This document shows positions 6,123 through 9,162 of a stretch of DNA of 9,162 nt, piece by piece. How positions within the stretch are numbered: position 1 is the first letter of the stretch; every line of letters starts with the position of its first letter. The notes beneath the pieces are model-generated. The model ran no database searches. It was not told the DNA's origin and was given only the letters and a program-made list of their open reading frames with translations. The position numbers and the translations under genes are program-made. This DNA is from Deltaproteobacteria bacterium. Its GTDB lineage: Bacteria; Myxococcota; UBA796; SXON01. The stretch is taken from contig CANKNP010000211.1 of assembly GCA_947483545.1 (NCBI GenBank), positions 1 through 9,162 of the forward strand, given 5' to 3'.

Positions 6123-7706
6123 CTACTTTCCGGATCCGCGATTCCCGCTGTTCCGCCACACGCCAGGCGTGACCTCCACGGCGTCGGGCGAACGGGGCTT
6201 CAGGCCATCGCGGGCGAGGTCGCTCCAGGTCTTGCCCGAGGCGTCGCCCGCAGTTCCGCGCGAGCCGCCGCCGTAACCGCCGCCACCTCGACCGCCGCCG
6301 CCGCTACCGCCATAGCCGCCGCCGCCGCCGTACCCACCACCGCCACTACCGCCGGTGCGGCTGCCACCGTAGCCACCGCCACCGCCGTACCCGCCGCCAC
6401 CAGAAGGTGCCGGCCCACGTGGGGCGCTGGGCGCGGGCGCGCGACCTCCGGGCTGACCCTTCCCGGCGATCTTGGCCTTTGCCCGCTCCCGATCATCGGC
6501 CTTGCGGGCCCGAATCTCCGCGATGCGTTGGCCGATCGGGATCTCCAGCGGCTCGCTGGGCCGGAAGTTGTAGTCGAAGCCTTCGACCTTCACGCGGTTG
6601 AGCCGCTTGCCGATCGCCCGCTCGATCGCGGACAGTTCGCCTTCCTCCTGGGGGCTCACAAAGGTGAACGCCTCCCCCGTGGCCTCGGCTCGCGCGGTTC
6701 GGCCCACGCGGTGGATGTAGTCCGCGGGGATGTTCGGCACGTCAAAGTTCACGACGTGCTCCAACGCCTCCACGTCGATGCCCCGGGCGACGATGTCCGT
6801 CGCGCAAAGCACGCGGATCTTTCCGGATTTGAAGCCGCCCAGCGCGTCCGTGCGCTGACCCTGGCTGCGGTTGCCGTGCATGCGCGCGTTCGGGATCCCC
6901 GCCGCCTCCAGCACCTCGGAGAGCCGGTTCGTCCGATGCTTCGTGCGCGTGAACACGATGACGTTGCCGATCTCGTTCTGCTTGAGCAGGTGGATGAGCA
7001 GGGCTGCCTTGGCTGGCTCGGGCACAGGGTAGAGCACCTGAGTGATGCCCGTGGCCGGGGCCGCCACCCGCTCGATGTTGAACGCAACGGGATTCACCAG
7101 CATGTCCTTGGACAGTCGCTGGACCTCGGACGGCATCGTCGCGCTGAAGAACAGGGTCTGACGCTGGCGGGGGAGCTGGGCCAGGACCCGGCGAACGTCT
7201 GGAAGGAAGCCCATGTCGAGCATCCGGTCGGCCTCGTCGATGACCAGGACCTCGAGGCCGGGCATCCTGGCCCAGGGGTGCTGGAGGTGGTCGAGCAGGC
7301 GGCCGGGGGTAGCGATGATCACGTCCACGCCGGCGCGGAAGGCGCGCTCTTGGGGCGCCGGACCGACGCCGCCGAACACGGCCGCACCGTTCAGGCGCGT
7401 GTGCTTGGCGAGCTCCACGAGCTCCTCGTGGATTTGAGCGGCAAGTTCACGCGTCGGCGTGAGCACCAGGGCGCGGGTGGTGCCGCGGGCCTTGGGGAGG
7501 ATGCGATGGAGAATAGGCAGGAGGAAAGCGGCGGTCTTGCCGCTGCCGGTCATCGCCGCCGCGAGCAGGTCCCGACCGGCCATGCCGGCGGGGATCGACT
7601 GCTCCTGGATGGGGGTGGGCTTCGAAAAGCCGAGGTCCGAGACGCCCTTGAGGAGGAGCGGATCGAGGTTGAAGTCTTTGAATTCCAATGAATGGTCCTT
7701 GCCCAC
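6123..7706 (-). CDS. rhlE: RhlE-type DEAD-box ATP-dependent RNA helicase with glycine-rich tail
   Basis: The enzyme unwinds short RNA duplexes using ATP, with usual roles in ribosome assembly, RNA decay and cold adaptation. All DEAD-box motifs are visible: Q motif GFSKPTPIQ (26-34), Walker A AMTGSGKT (51-58), PTRELAAQ (84-91), TPGR (133-136), DEAD (157-160), SAT (188-190), VIVFTRTK (249-256), DIVARGID (304-311) and HRVGRTAR (332-339). The core is followed by a charged linker and, at about 436-482, a tail made of repeated GGGGYGG units with scattered Arg and Ser. A conserved-looking end follows: TWSDLARDGLKPR...TPGVWRN. Length is 527 from GTG at 7706. A TTG at 7688 is preceded by AAGGA at good spacing and would begin EFKDFNLDP, closer to typical RhlE starts, so the true start may be there. 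The gene is divergent from the amidohydrolase and is the first of a likely four-gene minus-strand unit. Confidence 0.93.
   Translation of the reverse strand: MGKDHSLEFKDFNLDPLLLKGVSDLGFSKPTPIQEQSIPAGMAGRDLLAAAMTGSGKTAAFLLPILHRILPKARGTTRALVLTPTRELAAQIHEELVELAKHTRLNGAAVFGGVGPAPQERAFRAGVDVIIATPGRLLDHLQHPWARMPGLEVLVIDEADRMLDMGFLPDVRRVLAQLPRQRQTLFFSATMPSEVQRLSKDMLVNPVAFNIERVAAPATGITQVLYPVPEPAKAALLIHLLKQNEIGNVIVFTRTKHRTNRLSEVLEAAGIPNARMHGNRSQGQRTDALGGFKSGKIRVLCATDIVARGIDVEALEHVVNFDVPNIPADYIHRVGRTARAEATGEAFTFVSPQEEGELSAIERAIGKRLNRVKVEGFDYNFRPSEPLEIPIGQRIAEIRARKADDRERAKAKIAGKGQPGGRAPAPSAPRGPAPSGGGGYGGGGGYGGSRTGGSGGGGYGGGGGYGGSGGGGRGGGGYGGGSRGTAGDASGKTWSDLARDGLKPRSPDAVEVTPGVWRNSGNRGSGK
6263..6403 (-). 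repeat. Degenerate coding repeat for GGGGYGG units in the helicase tail
   Basis: On the plus strand this stretch is a run of CCGCC/CCACC/GTA units, the reverse complement of Gly-Gly-Gly-Gly-Tyr-Gly-Gly codons. Glycine codons vary (GGC, GGT, GGG), so the repeat is better kept at protein level than at DNA level, which argues for selection on the peptide. It is prone to length change by slippage and to assembly error. Confidence 0.7.
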
Positions 7707-7722
7707 AGGGGGCCAATGTTCA

Positions 7723-7740
7723 CGTCGGCAGGGGCCGACG
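7723..7740. promoter_or_regulatory. Perfect 7-bp hairpin in the divergent intergenic region
   Basis: CGTCGGC at 7723-7729 and GCCGACG at 7734-7740 form a perfect stem with an AGGG loop. It lies 17-34 nt upstream of the helicase GTG and about 30 nt before the candidate -10 of the amidohydrolase gene. It could be a 5' leader stem-loop of the helicase mRNA or an operator for a dimeric regulator. No T-run follows on either strand. Confidence 0.4.
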
Positions 7741-7771
7741 GCGCGGTGCTAACACCTCCCCGCGATTGTGA

Positions 7772-7777
7772 TACCCT
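7772..7777 (+). promoter_or_regulatory. Candidate -10 element (TACCCT) for the amidohydrolase gene
   Basis: TACCCT within GTGATACCCT lies 30 nt before the ATG at 7807 and resembles the TACACT before the acyl-CoA dehydrogenase gene. No clear -35 is visible. The call rests on similarity between the two upstream regions and is tentative. Confidence 0.28.
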
Positions 7778-7797
7778 GCGGCCCCCTTTCCCCCTCC

Positions 7798-7806
7798 GAG
7801 GATCCC
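7798..7806 (+). promoter_or_regulatory. Ribosome binding site GAGGATCCC that fixes the start at 7807
   Basis: GAGG with a five-base spacer ends at the ATG at 7807, identical to the site before the ATG at 450; a CCCTCC run precedes both. It favours 7807 over the in-frame ATG at 7768, which would add a 13-residue leader that does not look conserved. Confidence 0.65.
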
Positions 7807-8673
7807 ATGAGCCAGATTGTCCGCTGCGGCCTGATTCAGTGCGCCAACCCCATCAACGATGAGTCCGTACCGGTCGCCACCATCCAGGAGGCGATGTTCG
7901 AAAAGCACCTCCCGATGATCCACGACGCCGGCAAAAAGGGCGTTCAGATCCTCTGCTTGCAGGAGATCTTCAACGGGCCGTACTTCTGCCCGAGCCAGGA
8001 CAAGCGCTGGTACGCCGCCGCCGAGGAGGTGCCGGGCCCGACCGTCGCGCGCCTCGCGCCGATCGCGAAGCAGTACAACATGGTCATCGTCGTGCCGATC
8101 TACGAAGTCGCGATGCGCGGCGTGTACTACAACACAGCAGCGGTCATCGACGCCGATGGCACCTACCTCGGCAAGTACCGCAAGCAGCACATCCCGCAGG
8201 TCGCGGGCTTCTGGGAGAAGTTCTTCTTCAAGCCGGGCGACGGGGGGTACCCGATCTTCAAGACGAAGTACGCCACGATCGGCGTGTACATCTGCTACGA
8301 CCGCCACTTTCCGGAGGGCGCGCGGTGCCTGGGGCTCAACGGTGCGGAGATCGTGTTCAACCCCAGCGCGACGGTGGCCGGCCTGTCGCAGTACCTCTGG
8401 AAGATCGAGCAGCCCGCGCACGCCGTGGCCAACGGCTACTACGTGGGTGCCATCAACCGCGTCGGGACCGAGGCGCCTTGGAACATCGGCAAGTTCTACG
8501 GGCACAGCTACTTCGTGAACCCCCGTGGCCAGTTCCTTGCCGAGGGCTCCGAGGACGACGACGAGCTGGTGATCGCCGATCTCGATCTCTCGATCATCGA
8601 CGAGGTCCGGCAGACCTGGCAGTTCTACCGGGATCGCCGGCCCGACGCCTACGCCGAGATCGTCGAGAAGTAG
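7807..8673 (+). CDS. Carbon-nitrogen hydrolase of the nitrilase superfamily, beta-ureidopropionase-like
   Basis: The 288-residue protein is predicted to hydrolyse an N-carbamoyl or amide substrate. The closest match I recognise is beta-ureidopropionase (N-carbamoyl-beta-alanine amidohydrolase, last step of reductive pyrimidine breakdown). The nitrilase catalytic triad is complete: Glu53 in CLQEIF, Lys126 in YRKQHIP and Cys163 in YICYDRHFPE. The segments NGAEIVFNPSAT (178-189) and AINRVGTE (215-222), and FYGHSYFVNP (230-239), closely resemble the eukaryotic enzyme as I remember it. No dihydropyrimidinase or dihydropyrimidine dehydrogenase gene is in the window, so pyrimidine catabolism is plausible but not shown; N-carbamoylputrescine or another carbamoyl amide is an alternative. 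The start follows the GAGG site at 7798. The next gene begins 6 nt after the stop, so the two are likely an operon. Confidence 0.92.
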   Translation: MSQIVRCGLIQCANPINDESVPVATIQEAMFEKHLPMIHDAGKKGVQILCLQEIFNGPYFCPSQDKRWYAAAEEVPGPTVARLAPIAKQYNMVIVVPIYEVAMRGVYYNTAAVIDADGTYLGKYRKQHIPQVAGFWEKFFFKPGDGGYPIFKTKYATIGVYICYDRHFPEGARCLGLNGAEIVFNPSATVAGLSQYLWKIEQPAHAVANGYYVGAINRVGTEAPWNIGKFYGHSYFVNPRGQFLAEGSEDDDELVIADLDLSIIDEVRQTWQFYRDRRPDAYAEIVEK

Positions 8674-8679
8674 GCATCG

Positions 8680-9162
8680 GTGCGCGTCGATCCGACGGGG
8701 AGCCTCGCGGAGCGGCAACGCTTCATCGTCGGCTGGGGCGCGCTCACGTTGCCTGTGACGGTAGGGATCGGCCTCGCGTTGGAGCGTTGGGTGGTTCCGG
8801 CTGTCCAAGCGCCGGATCTCGCATCCCGGCTCGCGCTGGCGGCGAAGTGTACGGCGGTCGCGGGCTTGCCGCTGGCGGCGGTCATCGGCCACATCATGGT
8901 GGATCGGTTGGTGTCGGGGGCGCACAACCCGCTGCTCTGCCAGGAGTCGGACACGCTCAAGATCCACCTGCGCGTGCTGCAGAACACTCTCGAACAGTTC
9001 GCGTTGTTCCTGGCAGGTATCGGGGCGTGCGCAGTTCAACTGCCCGAGGCACACCTCCACGGGCTCTGGATCGTCACGGGCACGTTTGTTGTCGGGCGCG
9101 CGCTGTTCTGGTGGGGCTACCTGCGGCCGGGGAACGTGCTGGGGCGGGCGCCGGGCGCGCAG
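8680..9162 (+). CDS. MAPEG-like integral membrane protein (3' end cut by the window)
   Basis: The frame begins with GTG at 8680, six bases after the in-frame TAG of the amidohydrolase, and is open to the last base of the window (161 codons). GAGAAG lies about nine bases upstream as a possible ribosome binding site inside the preceding gene. Four hydrophobic segments can be seen at about 15-34, 53-72, 105-120 and 127-147. The loop with HLRVLQNTLEQFALF (about 96-110) and the segment VVGRALFWWGYLRPGNVLGRAPG (around 137-159) match the pattern of the MAPEG family (membrane-associated proteins in eicosanoid and glutathione metabolism), in which the Arg and Asn-Thr-Glu positions contact glutathione. 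Bacterial members have mostly unknown substrates. At about 160 residues it may be nearly complete. Family assignment is from motif memory only. Confidence 0.75.
   Translation, partial: MRVDPTGSLAERQRFIVGWGALTLPVTVGIGLALERWVVPAVQAPDLASRLALAAKCTAVAGLPLAAVIGHIMVDRLVSGAHNPLLCQESDTLKIHLRVLQNTLEQFALFLAGIGACAVQLPEAHLHGLWIVTGTFVVGRALFWWGYLRPGNVLGRAPGAQ

Noticed and set aside
5769..7691. 640-codon open frame on the plus strand, antisense to the helicase and the first zinc-ribbon gene
   Set aside because: It is a GC-driven shadow: its translation is low-complexity and lacks any recognisable domain, while the minus strand carries all DEAD-box motifs and the zinc-ribbon motifs.
7720..9060. 446-codon open frame on the minus strand opposite the amidohydrolase and MAPEG-like genes
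   Set aside because: Arg/His/Asp-rich composition typical of an antisense frame; the plus strand has the complete nitrilase catalytic triad and a good ribosome binding site.

Overview
The window is GC-rich (roughly two thirds G+C by eye) bacterial chromosomal DNA, with strong G/C preference at third codon positions. The protein types (a 600-residue acyl-CoA dehydrogenase, a RhlE-type DEAD-box helicase with a glycine-rich tail, a beta-ureidopropionase-like amidohydrolase, a MAPEG-like membrane protein) and the leader style suggest a Myxococcota or other deltaproteobacterial-type genome. No rRNA, tRNA or lineage-specific marker is present, so this placement is an inference. I see no phage, transposase, CRISPR array or resistance gene.

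Layout: (1) 3-338, plus strand, the C-terminal part of an unrecognised protein with two CxxC pairs. (2) 450-3059, plus strand, an acyl-CoA dehydrogenase followed with zero spacing by a class I SAM-dependent methyltransferase. (3) 3060-3612, a convergent intergenic region without a credible gene. It is rich in secondary structure: a 28-bp direct repeat, several strong hairpins and a long purine/pyrimidine inverted repeat. (4) 7706 down to 3613, minus strand, four co-directional genes: RhlE-type helicase, then two paralogous zinc-ribbon/membrane-anchor proteins and a small single-pass membrane protein. The last three overlap by 4 nt and 1 nt and are almost certainly translationally coupled. (5) 7707-7806, a divergent promoter region with a perfect 7-bp hairpin. 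(6) 7807-9162, plus strand, an amidohydrolase of the beta-ureidopropionase group and, 6 nt later, the N-terminal 161 codons of a MAPEG-like integral membrane protein that runs off the window.

How they may work together: regions 2 and 6 look like ordinary catabolic or lipid enzymes, each paired with a tightly spaced second gene. The best candidate for something undescribed is the coupled trio at 3613-6076: two diverged copies of a protein with an N-terminal four-cysteine zinc ribbon, a central soluble domain and a C-terminal membrane anchor, plus a membrane-anchored partner. Their function is unknown to me. The second item worth following is the structured repeat block at 3021-3253, whose left edge supplies the last codons of the methyltransferase.
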